DNA of 64,000 nucleotides from Athripsodes cinereus (Eukaryota > Arthropoda > Insecta > Trichoptera > Leptoceridae): assembly GCA_947579605.1 (NCBI GenBank), contig OX388310.1, positions 4,464,001 through 4,528,000 of the forward strand. The letters run 5' to 3'. The position numbers were made by a program, and so were the translations under genes. The notes beneath the pieces were generated by a model. That model did not search any database and had not been told where the DNA came from. It saw nothing but the letters and a program-made list of their open reading frames with translations. This document shows, piece after piece, positions 34,165-45,482 of the stretch (position 1 is the first letter of the stretch; each line of letters begins with the position of its first letter).

Positions 34165-34701
34165 TTCCTTTTGTGCTTTGAGATTGAATATAATAAAATT
34201 AAATGAAAACATTATTACATAATTTAAGACTAATTAATATACTTTTTAAATGTTAAAAAATAATACTTAAGCTTGACGTGACATTTTTATGTTAATTTTC
34301 TCAAAGTTAATTTATAAAAATGAGTTTAATATAATGGCATACTAACTCGTGTAAAAAATATTTTTATGAAAAAATTTGTTCCTAAATTAAGAAATTAGTC
34401 ACCATTTTCTAAAAACATTAAAAAAATTTTGACAGAAATGAAAAAATATTTAATTTTAGCAACTGAAAAGTGTTTTTTCAAGATAACAAAACTTCAAGGT
34501 TTTCTTCTAAATCTTCACGTTAATATTTATTTATGTTAGTATGTTTGTAAGATTGTTTAACTATTTATTGATATAAATATCCCCTGTATATATATTTATC
34601 GGTTTATTCGCAATTTTTGGACGAAAATTTCGCGCCTTTGTTATAAACTCGCCCTCTTTAGATTGTTTTTTTTTTCAAATAGATGTTTTTTCGTGCTTTT
34701 T
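34165..34701. other. No gene; RT-M tail scrap
   Basis: A plus-strand RT-M 3' UTR piece (TTATAAACTCGCCCTCTTT) ends near 34660. The rest is featureless A/T. Confidence 0.45.
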
Positions 34702-34848
34702 TTCATATCAAGACATTCTGGATGGGTGACATTGACATACCGCATCACTGAATTTAAGATGTTAAATGCCTTTTTTTTTAACATGCTTTTAACGGAGCAT
34801 TAAAAAACTTACGGAAAAGAGTCGGAAACCTTATCTTCGCCGAGTGCT
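34702..34848 (-). mobile_element. SINE-3, 5' part
   Basis: Matches CATTCTGGATGGGTGAC, CACTGAATTTAAGATG and the head AACTTACGGAAAAGAGT...GCCGAGTGC on the minus strand. The 3' half is absent. Confidence 0.65.
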
Positions 34849-35399
34849 ATAAATAAATAATAATTAAGAATTCAATACAAAATCCCATCTAATGGACGTG
34901 TTATGCCTGAATAATAGATATATTATATAAATCTCTTTTCGCCGTAGATTATAAGGTAAGTAATGAAGTTATTTTTTATCCTACAAGTTTGACAAAAAAG
35001 TCTATAGATGGCTGTCGTATGCCGTGTGTAGCGAGAATAATGATCATATTGACATATTATTATATTGCGGAGTCTTGCGGAATCGACCGGGTACGAGTAT
35101 AAAAAATCTACCATAAATGTATGATATAAAAATCACCCGCAAGGACAAAGAATATAAAAAAACTCACCTTAATGAAATAATTAACTTTAAAGTTTTTCAA
35201 AAGATATCTTTTGTGTGAAGACTGTGGGTGATTTTAAAAGCTAGTTTTTTACTAAGCTAATAATCTTAAGTATTTCTCCAAATCACCTTAATTTGATTAT
35301 CTTTGTCCTTTTCATCATTTTGTTTTAATACTGCGTTCTAGAAAACACAAATATTCTTTGTATTGCCAACGAAATTCTGAAGCTACTTGATATATGTAT
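34849..35399. other. Nothing recognised
   Basis: A/T-rich sequence with short frames only. Confidence 0.4.
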
Positions 35400-36178
35400 A
35401 TAATATATAATGAGTTACAATCCATTGGATTGGTCTGCAACGAGTTTGGTTTTTCTTCTCCATTCGTCTCTATTCTCCGCCAGTCTTTTCAGCTCTACGT
35501 ATGAGCCACAGTTCATATCACTCTTCAGTTGGTCCATATATGCGTCTCTTGGTCGGCCTCTGCCATTTGTCCCCTCGGTCTTACCCTCCGCGATGGCTAT
35601 GAGTAGTCCTGGGTGCCTGATGTTGTGGCCAATCCAGTTAGCTCGTTGTTGGCTGATTCTCTTAAGGAGTTGCCTTTTTTCGCCTACCCTGGTTAATACT
35701 TCTTCGTTTTCGACGTGCTCCGACCAATGGATCTTAAGCATGCGTCTGTAGCACCACATTTCAAAGGCCGCCAACCGTCCGCTTTCACTCTTGCTGATGG
35801 TCCATGTCTCACAACCATAAAGCAGAATGCTCCATACAAAGGCTTTAGTTAGGTTCTTCCTTACGCTTAAGTCAATATTTGGGGATTCCAATATCTTCGA
35901 TTTTTTGTTAAAGGCAATCCTTGCCTGGTTTATTCTGCTTACGATTTCTGCTTTGGAGCGTCCATCCTGGTTTATTCTACTGCCCAGGTACACGAATTCA
36001 CTAACTTGTTTGATGCTCACTCCATTTATGGCAATGTTCGCAGTCGCTTCCTCTCTTCCAACGACCATACATTTTGTTTTTTCTTTATTTATTTTCATGT
36101 TGTACTTTGACAACAGTATACTTTCCATTTTTCCTAAGGCTTCGTTCAGCTCCATCTCGGAGTCTGCGAGCAGTTTTT
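35400..36178 (-). mobile_element. RT-F LINE, post-RT half
   Basis: An uninterrupted frame (stop near 35415) of about 250 residues: LADSEMELNEALGKM, KINKEKTKCMVVGREE, FVYLGSRINQDGRSK, LLYGCETWTISKSE, MLKIHWSEHVENEE and NGRGRPRDAYMDQLK. Truncation falls just downstream of the YADD box. The tail after the stop is ACTCATTATATA. It shares about nine in ten residues with 59900-60735. An earlier family member gave YADDIALLADSE, showing what is lost here. Confidence 0.9.
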
Positions 36179-36244
36179 GCGAGCAACTTTTCACACTGCG
36201 AGCAACTTTTCACACTGCTACTTGATAGCAGTGTGAAAAGTTGC
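36179..36244. repeat. Snap-back junction: tandem 19-mers and a 17-bp hairpin
   Basis: GCGAGCAACTTTTCACACT occurs twice in tandem (36179-36197, 36198-36216). The arm 36202-36218 pairs perfectly with 36228-36244 across a 9-base loop. The right arm is the first part of the RT-B copy that follows, so the left copies look like inverted, template-switched copies of that LINE's 5' end. Confidence 0.8.
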
Positions 36245-36510
36245 GATGATTTGAACATGTACAATGAATGAATAATGAAAGGACGACAAAGAGGATGTTC
36301 TTATCTGATATAGGGGATGTGAGAAAGCGCAGACGTCCGAAAACTACGTGGCTTGATCACGTGGATCAAATTTTTATAGACGACTGTATATTGAACAAGA
36401 GAAATCGGCGTGCGTATGTGAGAATGTTTGTGAATATAGAGGAAGCAAAAGGAGTATGTAAGAGTAGATTTATATGGCGTTCCGTCCTCTATAGTCTGTA
36501 GTATAGTACA
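36228..36510 (+). mobile_element. RT-B LINE 3' end
   Basis: Frame from about 36268: MNNERTTKRMFLSDIG, VRKRRRPKTTWLDHVDQI and VCKSRFIWRSVLYSL then a stop. Upstream bases GTGTGAAAAGTTGCGATGAT code a decayed VNKLRWF. The 3' end is TAGTATAGTA. Confidence 0.85.
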
Positions 36511-37791
36511 GTTGAATAGTAGCTAATCTATATCTATTCACATATTTCTTCACATTGTAGAATCATCTTAGATGGATCAAAAATCGTTTACTCTGGATAA
36601 AAAGGGTGTTTAACGAGGATTGTAAAAGCTCAATGTATCACTATTGATGATACGACGTTAAGATATATCATAAACTACAGTCACAATTGCTCTACTAACG
36701 ATACCTCATAAATAAAGATAGAATGAAGAGACCAATAATTGCTTTGCTCAATATAGCAAAAGTTTACGATGAGCTTTTATCATTTAATTTGCTTGTAAAG
36801 CATCTTCAATTCAACGCCTTAAAGACGTAGCTATTACTTATCAATATATTATTACTTAAATATATTTGCTAGATATTAATTGTGTCGGTGTTCACGTAGT
36901 AGAAATCTATAATTTAATAAATTGAAAGAAGTTGTTCTGTCTACTTTTAATACTGTTGATCGCGAAAGAGACGTCTTTCCACTTATTAAGTCATTATCAA
37001 TCGAGTTAGATAATGAAATATATTATAATATATTAAATCTCCATTTGTGTGATATGCCGTGATGGTTAATTAGTAATTTATTTATTCAAATAATAATATA
37101 ATTGTGTACATCTTGAATACAACATAGTTAATTAATATAGAAAATAAGTCATTATTTTTATTAAGGTTCAATTTTTATATGATGGAAGGGTAAAATGTGA
37201 GGTCGTTTTACTGAATCTCTAGTGTCTTTGAGTCTTTTGGCATGTTTTATTAATAATGTTGTGGAAATTTGTATCTTGATAGACCCAGTCAAAGGATGAA
37301 ATTGGAAATTAAGAAAATTGTAATTACTAACGTTTTAAATAGTTGATATAATATTAGATGATTAGATACCATTTTTGCTCTACTTGGATATTAAATTTAA
37401 GCTTCTTTATAGATGAAGCGACTGCCACCTTCCTGTTCCTACTAAGATATTGTACCTTTGGTGTCTTATTAATTTAACCTCACTCGTGTATCATCTTAGG
37501 AATCGGCTCAATGATCCGAAATATTATAACATCATATTATTGCAGATAAGACGTGACAGATATAATAGATATGGTATCATGTACGATCTTACCTACACAC
37601 ATACATCGTGCTATAAGTAAGAATGTATAGTATTAGTTTTAAGAAATGATGTATTGGCGGCTATTTTATTTTTATTTATTTATATATTTCAAACTTAAAG
37701 TTACAGCTTATACTATGTAATAAACAAAACAATAATTGTGCAAAATTAAAGCTAATTACAACTTTAGTTATATAATACAAAATGTTAGCTA
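36511..37791. other. No gene; GACGTC repeat scrap
   Basis: At about 36957-37012 lies AAAGAGACGTCTTTCCACTT, then AAGTCATTATCAATC, matching the palindromic repeat at 55914-56036. Otherwise A/T-rich and unremarkable. Confidence 0.45.
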
Positions 37792-38031
37792 GAAAGCAAA
37801 CTATATAAGGCGGTAATTAAAATTATTATGATGAAAGATAATTAGATAAATATATATTTACAAATGTATATGAAAGCAAACTATATAAGGCGGTAATTAA
37901 AATTATTATGATGAAAGATAATTAGATAAATATATATTTACAAATGTATATGAAAGCAAACTATATAAGGCGGTAATTAAAATTGTTATGATGAAAGATA
38001 ATTAGATAAATATATATTTACAAATGTATAT
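37792..38031. repeat. 80-bp minisatellite, three units
   Basis: Units at 37792-37871, 37872-37951 and 37952-38031 are identical except one A/G change near 37984. Each starts GAAAGCAAACTATATAAGG. No frame spans it. Such identity implies recent tandem expansion. Confidence 0.95.
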
Positions 38032-38575
38032 GTATAAGAATGTGAAAATAAAGAATAAAAGGAATGAGTTAAATTAAATTGCATATTGACATTTTTAGGA
38101 TTGAGGGGAAGGGAATAAATTTTGTTCAAAGATCTGAGTAACTTGAGTAAAAATAAATTAATTTATGATGATGTGCCATACCTACATATCATAATTTATG
38201 TTAATTTTTAAAATAAGATATATTATATTTTATTCTATGGTGTCACTGAATTGTGTACACATTACTATATAAACTGATTTTATAAAAGTGTTTTTGTAAT
38301 TTATTGTGAGGACGTTTTGTCTGAGTAAAAAAAAAGAACCTACCGCTACGAATTAAAACGTAGAACTGTGTTACAAAATAGGCATTTATATGATAAAATG
38401 CAGTAAATGTGTATATTTACGTTCGTGTTTTGTATATTTGATATCTACTGTTGAAAATGTAACGTAATTAATTCGTAATACTTCGCATTACATTCAAACA
38501 CTAGATTTATACCCGACTTTGCTTAGGAAATAATCATCATATTGATCATTCAGTACAATGACTTATTAAAATCGC
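38032..38575. other. Nothing recognised
   Basis: A/T-rich spacer without coding or family matches. Confidence 0.4.
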
Positions 38576-38776
38576 GTGGAGCCTCCGATAAAGAATAAGT
38601 CTTTCACTCTTCTCTGTCAATATTTGGGTGTTCTATAAAAGGCAGGTGTTCGTAAAATCTCACGAATAAAAACTATCATCTACAATTCAGCGATGAGGCA
38701 CGCCGACAATCCTGGATGTTTTATTTCTTATTTACACCGAGAGGGCAGTTTTTTGTCCAATGGCTACCCCACAGAT
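38576..38776 (+). mobile_element. SINE-3 copy, diverged
   Basis: Contains ATAAAAGGCAGGTGTTCG, AATTCAGCGATGAGGCAC, ACACCGAGAGGGCAG and GGCTACCCCACAG. The 3' tail is lost. Confidence 0.65.
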
Positions 38777-39851
38777 TCAAGTTCAAGTATTATAATTATT
38801 TATGAGTTTTTTTTATAGTATGATGTTTATTGAGACTATATAAACACACATAGGAACGAACGAACTAAAATATTTATCAGATTCAGTATGAGGAAAACAG
38901 CAATTTCATGCAATTAAATACACAACATATTATTACAAAAGTATGCGGCAACTGGGAAAGAATGTGTGTGAGGGTTTTAAGAGATGGACAAAGTGACTCG
39001 ATGAAATGATCCGATTCAGTTCAGCGAGCCACATCATTGAGTCATCAAAAACGAATCATAGGAATGTCCTCTAGAAGTTTTTCGATGACCTGGATCTCAC
39101 TGGTTTATATATTGCTCGTGACAGTGATCCGACTTCACTTTCAGATCTTCACTAATTGGTAGCCTTTATACAAATTTTAATTTGTATACTTTTTTTATCT
39201 TTTATTTCCATTCTTCAAACAAATTTCAAACAATTCTACACAAAAATACATTCACATTAAATACCTACAATCAATACACGGAAGGCGAGTATATCGCAAA
39301 AGGTGATATCTCCAATTGCTCTACAATGTCATTTATATAAAAAATCTTTAAATAATTATTTTTGCCAGTTACACTTGACCATTTTAATAAAATCATAAAA
39401 TTTATCACTCACTATTTGAGAAAGCAAATAACATTTACCAACGCTACTGATGATCCGATTCACGGTCCGAACATTTCATAATAAAAAAAATGTAGATCAC
39501 TGAGCCAACTCCCAATTCATTTGCGCACATCTAGATGGTTGATTAATATATTAAAACATACATTTAAACTCCGTTTTTTTGTTAAACGACATTTTCGCTA
39601 TTTTACGAAATGTAGTAAGTAGGTAGTTACCGTAATAATATAATATTATTATTACTGTGAGTACCTACTGTAAAACATAAATCACGAAATACTCAACCAA
39701 ATATTACCACGTCTACACGCGACACTGTCACCTTTATCACAAATGTATGTATAATTTTCCTTGTGTGTCATCTTAATACCTTTTTTTCATACATTCCTTC
39801 AGTCACAATAGATTACTACTGCATATCAGTTTCATAAAATAATATAAATAT
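38777..39851. other. No gene; RT-M tail and an A/T palindrome
   Basis: Minus-strand RT-M 3' UTR at about 39206-39320 (GAAGGCGAGTATATCGC). An inverted repeat around AGTAGGTAGTTACCGTAATA lies at about 39613-39670. Confidence 0.45.
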
Positions 39852-40171
39852 ACCCGGCAAACGTTGTTTTGCTATAAACATTATTTCAAGATTACTAATA
39901 TGGCTATAAAAAATAGTAGTTGATGATAGAAATGTGAAAAATTAGGGCTGTATGTATTTTTTACTGAATTTTTTATTTCTAGTTATTACCAATAACTAGA
40001 AATAAAAAATTCAGGGTGGACCACCCTTAACTTTTAGGGTATGAAAAATCGATGTTGGCCGATTCTCAGATCTACCCGATAAGCAGACAAAATAATTTCA
40101 TCAAAATCGGTTCAGCCGTTTCGGAGGAGTATGATAACAAACACCGTGACACGATAATTTTATATATTAGA
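39852..40171 (-). mobile_element. Helitron deletion derivative with internal 24-bp palindrome
   Basis: On the minus strand it begins TCTAATATATAAAATTATCG and reaches the subterminal hairpin (AAAAC-AAC-GTTT) and CCGGGT, but the last bases with CTAG are missing. Inside, 39964-39987 and 39991-40014 form a perfect 24-bp inverted repeat with a 3-base loop, not seen in the copy at 8573. Confidence 0.75.
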
Positions 40172-40363
40172 TTAATTAATAATTTTGCAGTCTCGCTGAG
40201 CTTATGCCTGTATTAAGGCTGCAGATAAGATAAAAACAAAAAAAAAAATTATTTACTTCACTTCATAAACGGCAAATCCTTAAACAATATAGATAAACAA
40301 ACATTAGTTCAAAAATTACAGATAAAATGTACACAGACAAAATAAAATAATTAATATAGCAAT

Positions 40364-40718
40364 GACGGCCGGTGTGGCGCAGAGGTAACGCTCTTGACTT
40401 GGAGTCACGAGGTCCCGGGTTCGATTCCTGGCCAGGGCAAAATGAAGAATGACCTTTTTCTAATTCACCCACTGACGTGGTAGGATCGGAGATGCCAACA
40501 CTGGCATAGTGGTATTAGACTACAGAGAGTTAAAATATTAATTAATTGTCACCTAAACGGATAAATACTCGTAGGAGTCCTTGGACTCCTGAAATATCCG
40601 AGAAATAAAGCTATTTTGTCCTGGGTCTGGGTGTTACATGTATACGTGTGTCGTCGCGTTAGTACCCAAAGATTCATATCAGAGTTTGGGACTAGCCCAA
40701 TCTGTGTGAATGTTCTAT
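40364..40718 (+). mobile_element. SINE-2 copy split by an RT-J 3' end
   Basis: The best tRNA-like head of the family: A box TGGCGCAGAGGTAACG, B box GGGTTCGATTCC. The body continues from 40617 (GTCCTGGGTCTGGGTGTTAC) to AGCCCAATCTGTGTGAATG. The tRNA source cannot be named. Confidence 0.85.
40468..40616 (+). mobile_element. RT-J LINE 3' end nested in SINE-2
   Basis: Carries GATGCCAACACTGGCATAG, the hairpin AGGAGTCC-TT-GGACTCCT and the end GAGAAATAAAGC. It interrupts SINE-2 cleanly. Its target duplication is not obvious. Confidence 0.75.
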
Positions 40719-41572
40719 AAAAAAATGATAAACACAAATAGTACATATAAATTTATATTAATCAGAAAACTGCAATCGCCTTACATTTTTTGTAACGAAT
40801 TTGATTCTTTAACAATATGCAACTATTCAGCTCGCTTGTACAAAATATTGTCATACATACTATTTTTATACTACAAATTCTGTTTAGTACAATTAAAAAA
40901 AAAACGTTTTTTTTATTAACGAAGTTTCTAGCTTCAAATTAATGATATTAATTTCAATATTTTTACATTTTAAAATTACCGACATCATATTTTAATTAAA
41001 ATATAATTAATTTTGCTTTTGTACAACACTTTTCCGGGATAACAATCAATATTATCTATTGTTTTATTTTGAATAATCGAAGCAGAAATAATAATTGCAT
41101 TTTTATATCCGGTTCCGGATTGTAATTAAAAATGCGGTTATTTCATATGAAAAGCAATTAATTGCAATTCGCAAATTCATTTAATTTTTAATACATATCG
41201 TAATTGAGGAAGGATAAATATTTTTCATTTGACGTAATTGTTAATCTTTTTCATGATTAAATTAAATTAACATATGTACCTACATGCATAATATTATACA
41301 GTAACATAAAAACTCTTTTGTCATACATATTTTTTATTCGATTTCACGAATATACCCTGCAAAAAAAAACAGATAAAACACAATATTTTCTATACGACAA
41401 TAAAAAATTGTTTTAATTCAACGAAGAAATATGCCCCTGACCCTTACTTTCGTAACTTTTATTAGCACGAAAAAGACGAATTGCACGTTAATTACATGTT
41501 CTACTGGCAACTCCACGATGATATGAATAGGTAAACTATGGTTTAGATGAATTTTCCATATGATATCTACCA
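40719..41572. other. Nothing recognised
   Basis: A/T-rich; a 69-codon frame at 40710-40919 has no similarity. Confidence 0.4.
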
Positions 41573-41755
41573 TTTTTTTTTATTAAAAAAAGATATATCT
41601 GGGTTTTGTTATAAACCCAAATACAAGCTTATACACCTTTCACAGTAAGCTAAAAGTTTGTGTCGTGAAAGGAGAGTTTGCCGGCACCTGGGATCGAACA
41701 CCGGACCCCTTGTTCATAACCCTTAGACTCTACCTCCAGGCTACCGACAAACTCA
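41573..41755 (-). mobile_element. SINE-1 copy, head-to-head partner
   Basis: Complete from the poly(T) side to CTACCGACAAACTC. B box region GGGATCGAACACC is altered by one base from consensus. It faces the copy at 41825 with 69 bases between. Confidence 0.9.
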
Positions 41756-41824
41756 AACATTACTTCATTAATAGGTATATTTATTTTGAAATTATTGAAA
41801 CTATTCACAGACCCCAAATAATCC

Positions 41825-41985
41825 GAGTTCGTCGGTAGCCTGGAGATAGAGTCTCGGCCTCGTGAACAAGGGGTCCGTGGTTCGATCCCAGGTGCCGGCA
41901 AACTCCCCTTTCACGACACAAGCTTTTAGCTTACTGTGAAAGGAGTATAAGGTTGTATTTGGGTTTATAACAAAACCCAGATATA

Positions 41986-42020
<35 letters not shown>
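41825..42020 (+). mobile_element. SINE-1 copy with 28-A tail
   Basis: Starts GAGTTCGTCGGTAGCC, B box GGTTCGATCCC, ends AAAACCCAGATATATC and a 28-base A run. Directly after the tail a 13-bp inverted repeat (TCCTATTATAGAA, 42021-42033 and 42057-42069) follows. Confidence 0.92.
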
Positions 42021-42023
<3 letters not shown>

Positions 42024-42069
42024 TATTATAGAACCATAGTTCTATGTATACTATTCTTCTATAATAGGA

Positions 42070-43089
42070 TTATTACAGTAAGCTGTAAAATTAAATGATA
42101 AAGCGATACAGAATCGTACATGGATGAATACATTTAGGGGATGAATGAGAAATTTAATAAAATTTAAGCAAAGAGGCGTAATACTAATAATATGTTAGAA
42201 AAGGAATGTTCAAAGCTCAAAAGTTTACAAACATGTACATAATATTTCAAGAGCTTTAGTTCCCGGAACACTTTGAATTTATTTCAAACAGATGTTTGTA
42301 TCATAAATCAATAAGATTCATCTGCGTACTTCAAAACTATGATACCTATATTAAATGTTTGCATAAATATTTGAATTTGGAAATAAAATACAAAGTGAAA
42401 ACTCTTGCTTATAAATTTTTCTTTGAAATATATGTGAAATGAAATCAGGCTCCTGATAAGAGAGTTTCTGTTGCTATTTTTAGAATTAATTCAAAACAAA
42501 TAAACGTAAGATAAATTGAAAAAAAAACACAGTATGTAGAAACTTCCAAATGACTTTTATTAACTTCGCGTACTAGTATTCGGAGACTCTCGAATCCATC
42601 ATCAGGCGATTAGTAAAAAGTGAAATAAGATACAGAGACAAACAGTTGTATTTATAGGTTTTGAACAAAAGAATGTTGGGAAAAGCCCGTGTTGATAAGA
42701 AAGTAATTATAATTCATTGATAAAAAAAAAAACTATTGGAAAGTGATCCGCTGTGGAAGTTAAGTTCATACTATATTTTTTTCAATTTATCTTGGAATGA
42801 ACTTTCAAAAAGTACCTTCGGTTAATAACATCGAGGAAATAAACGTAATTCTAAAACGCATGCACTATTTCGTCTCTCTGTTGTTTATTAACTTCAGATA
42901 TCTACATTATAATGTTCTCCGTATTATTTTCAATGAATTCATATTCTTTATTTTCTCTGTCTGGTATTAAATTGGTGTAACCTCTAACCATTATGTTTTT
43001 AACGACGTTATGTTATTATCATACTAACAATTTATTGTAAAAAATATCGTCTAGGCTTTCGGAATAAAAAATTGTTTCTTAGTGAAAAT
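42070..43089. other. No gene; hammerhead-like motif at 42577-42606
   Basis: On the minus strand 42577-42606 reads CTGATGAT, GGA...TCC, then GAA, a weaker version of the motif at 16318. No other features are visible. Confidence 0.4.
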
Positions 43090-43308
43090 CTTCTCTCATT
43101 TTTTTCCGTAAGTTTTCGCGTGTCCTCCAACAAGCAAATGTTCGAAAAAATAAAAACAATTTTTATCTTAAATTCAGCGATGTTTGGCACTCATCCTGAA
43201 CGTCTTGATTTTATATTGGCACGGAAAGGACAGCTTGCATGTTTTTTACATGCAGCTGGTCCGCTGACGACCACACTTGAAGGTTATGTCGTTTTAGTGT
43301 AGTAGTAG
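43090..43308 (+). mobile_element. SINE-3 copy
   Basis: Near complete: AGTTTTCGCGTGTCC, AATTCAGCGATG, GGCACGGAAAGGACAGCTTG and a (TAG)n tail at about 43299-43313. A chance plus-strand frame covers it. Confidence 0.75.
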
Positions 43309-44005
43309 TAGTAATAGTACGAAAATTGTGATTACATCTAAGCCAAAATTTCATTTGGCAAGTGCATGAAACCTCTTCCTCACTTAATTTTTTATTTAAA
43401 TTTTGATTAATTTTAAATTAAGTGTATTAAAATATTCAAAACCAACGTGTAAGTGTATAAATTAACTTGGCTCTTCATTTATTATTCTTCAAATTCACCT
43501 TAAATTCAAAAGGGTTTACTATTTCTATAAAAGAAAATCACACACATAGTAACCTCTTGTTGAATGAATGAAGCAAAGAAAATCCTCTCTTTTACTTCAT
43601 GCTTTCATACAATTGGCACTATATAATCTATACTCTATAATAATATTATGTATCCTATTCGCTATTGAGAGAGCGCTGATCTGTGAAGAGAAGTGTACAA
43701 TATAATCTATTCAAATTTTGGTGGCATTCCAACAAGCTTTCAAAGAGTAGATATTAGATCCCATGTTGTATAAACATCAGTATTACTCATTAGGTACCTA
43801 CTCTGGAAAAGAGAGCTTTTCATAAAGCTTAAAATATGCGTCGCTGATAAGTTTCAGATAAATAGACCAATATTTTTTTTGCCTACTTAACATCCATAAA
43901 ATATTTTAAAAGAAGAATAAATTGTAAACGATTTATTTACTTGACATTAGATCTGCAAGAAGAGATACACCTTGTACAATAAAGTTTAGTATTATTATTA
44001 TTAGT
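43309..44005. other. Nothing recognised
   Basis: A/T-rich spacer. Confidence 0.4.
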
Positions 44006-44205
44006 GGGAGAGGGCAGAAGACCGGTGGGCCGCCCTAAAAGAAGCTGGCAAGGGAAGGTGTCAAACTTGTGTGTTGAAAGGCTTAGTTTGGAGTGGCCAG
44101 AGGTCCTGGAAGCAGCGGTGGACAGGGATCTCTAGACGAGGTACCTAGGCGCAATGGGCCCCCGACCCAACTAGGACAAGGGGAAGAAGATGTATGTATG
44201 TATGT
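44006..44205 (+). mobile_element. RT-H LINE 3' end
   Basis: One frame reads VCVERLSLEWPEVLEAAVDR, another YLGAMGPRPN, then a (GTAT)n tail at about 44191-44206. Only the extreme C-terminus remains. Confidence 0.8.
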
Positions 44206-44475
44206 ATTATTTTTCTATTTTTCTCAAGGCCATCCACTCGTTTGCAAGTGATTTGGGTATATATTATTATTAAATACTACAATAAGCCAATTGAAATTAT
44301 TTTTTTGGATTTTGATTTTTATTCCTAAACTCTGTAGGCATGCGGTGCTTTTTAGCATCTATGGAGGAACGATACTGGTTGATGGGTAGAAGGCAGAAAA
44401 ATCAATAGAGAAGAAGATGAAGACGATATAATTCCATTAATTGTATCGGCATTAACTTTCTAACACTTCATTTTA
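44206..44475. other. Nothing clearly recognised
   Basis: A weak LINE-like phrase (GGCATGCGGTGC, GAGAAGAAGATGAAG) lies at 44338-44430. I cannot assign it. Confidence 0.3.
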
Positions 44476-44615
44476 AATTATCAAATAAAATAAAATAAAT
44501 ATTTATTATTTTTTTTATGTTACTGTTGAGTAAGACTAACGCACGACCGGTTTCGCGGACTCCGAGTTCGCATCATCAAGAATAATAAATATTTATTATA
44601 TTTTATTTGATAATT
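44476..44615. repeat. 35-bp inverted repeats around a hammerhead-like motif
   Basis: Arms 44476-44510 and 44581-44615 match at 34 of 35 positions (core AATAAATATTTATTATT). The enclosed 70 bases contain, on the minus strand, TTGATGAT, a stem GCG-A-ACT-CGG-AGT-C-CGC and GAAACC. The phrase GCGAAACCGGTCGTGCG is reminiscent of Penelope-like element termini. Confidence 0.55.
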
Positions 44616-44765
44616 CAACGATATAATTCACCTAATAAATACATTAGATAGATATTCGATGCATTTCACGTCGCGTGTAAAGCTCTCTAGGTTGTATACA
44701 ACTGATACTAGTTTTGTGTAATATATTGTGCGTTAATAATAATAATGTGGAGATAACTCTGCTGC

Positions 44766-44815
44766 TAGCACAACACACACACACACACACACGCACTCAC
44801 ACATTGTGTGAGTTC
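44766..44815. repeat. (AC)n microsatellite
   Basis: A run of about eleven AC units, partly interrupted (GCACTCACAC), ends in ACATTGTGTGAG, which can fold back on CTCACAC. Confidence 0.9.
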
Positions 44816-44989
44816 TTCCTATAGAACATTGCCCATGTTGTAGTAAGCTAATATGTTGTGGGTAAAAGAGACAAATAACTCGTTATCGACAGAGGCATCC
44901 AAAGGATTGACACATTAAGCTTTAAAAGAAATAATACTTTAATTTTTTTAAAGTACAGCAAAGTCAACATTCTTGATAAAAGTATTTAG

Positions 44990-45130
44990 GCTAAAGTGGC
45001 AATGGGCTGGTAGCATACATTGTAAAAATATAGATAAGATGGGAGGTGGACTCCTTAAATTCTGTTAGGAGTCGACAATAAAATGACAACAAAAAGTGTT
45101 GAAAGATGGATGGACAACATTATCCATTAA
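44990..45130 (+). mobile_element. RT-D LINE scrap
   Basis: CTAAAGTGGCAATGGGCTGG encodes LKWQWAG as in 16924-17416, followed by remnants of the KRWVDDIV region (AAAGATGGATGGACAACAT). Frames are broken. Confidence 0.7.
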
Positions 45131-45309
45131 TATTATGAAAAACTGTAAATTTACTATAGATAGTAATTTTAAAAATAAAATTTAAAAAACTGTTTGATTT
45201 CTACTGCGTAAATTAAATACTAGGTAACCGCATGTTTTCGCCTATGCTTGTAGACATCAAATTTACTTCTTCGTACTATAAAGATATTTATTTATTCATT
45301 TATAACTTC

Positions 45310-45482
45310 TTTTTTTTAAGATATATCTGGGTTTTGTTATAAACCCAAATACAACCTTATACACCTTTCACAGTAAGCTAAAAGCTTGTGTCGTGAAAGG
45401 GGAGTTTGCCGGCACCTGGGATCGAACCCTGGACCCCTTGTTCACAAGGCCGAGACTCTACCCCCAGGCTACCGACGAACTC
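45310..45482 (-). mobile_element. SINE-1 copy
   Basis: Complete minus-strand copy with head CTACCGACGAACTC and the family body. Its B box reads GGGATCGAACCC on this strand, which fits the consensus. Confidence 0.92.

Noticed and set aside
36178..36244. Rho-independent terminator or regulatory hairpin
   Set aside because: The stem is explained by inverted copies of the adjoining LINE start, and the genome is eukaryotic.
37792..38031. CRISPR array
   Set aside because: Units are contiguous 80-mers without variable spacers, in a eukaryotic intron.
40364..40440. Genuine tRNA gene
   Set aside because: The A and B boxes are good, but the sequence continues as a repeat body shared with 5524 and 19454, so it is a SINE head.
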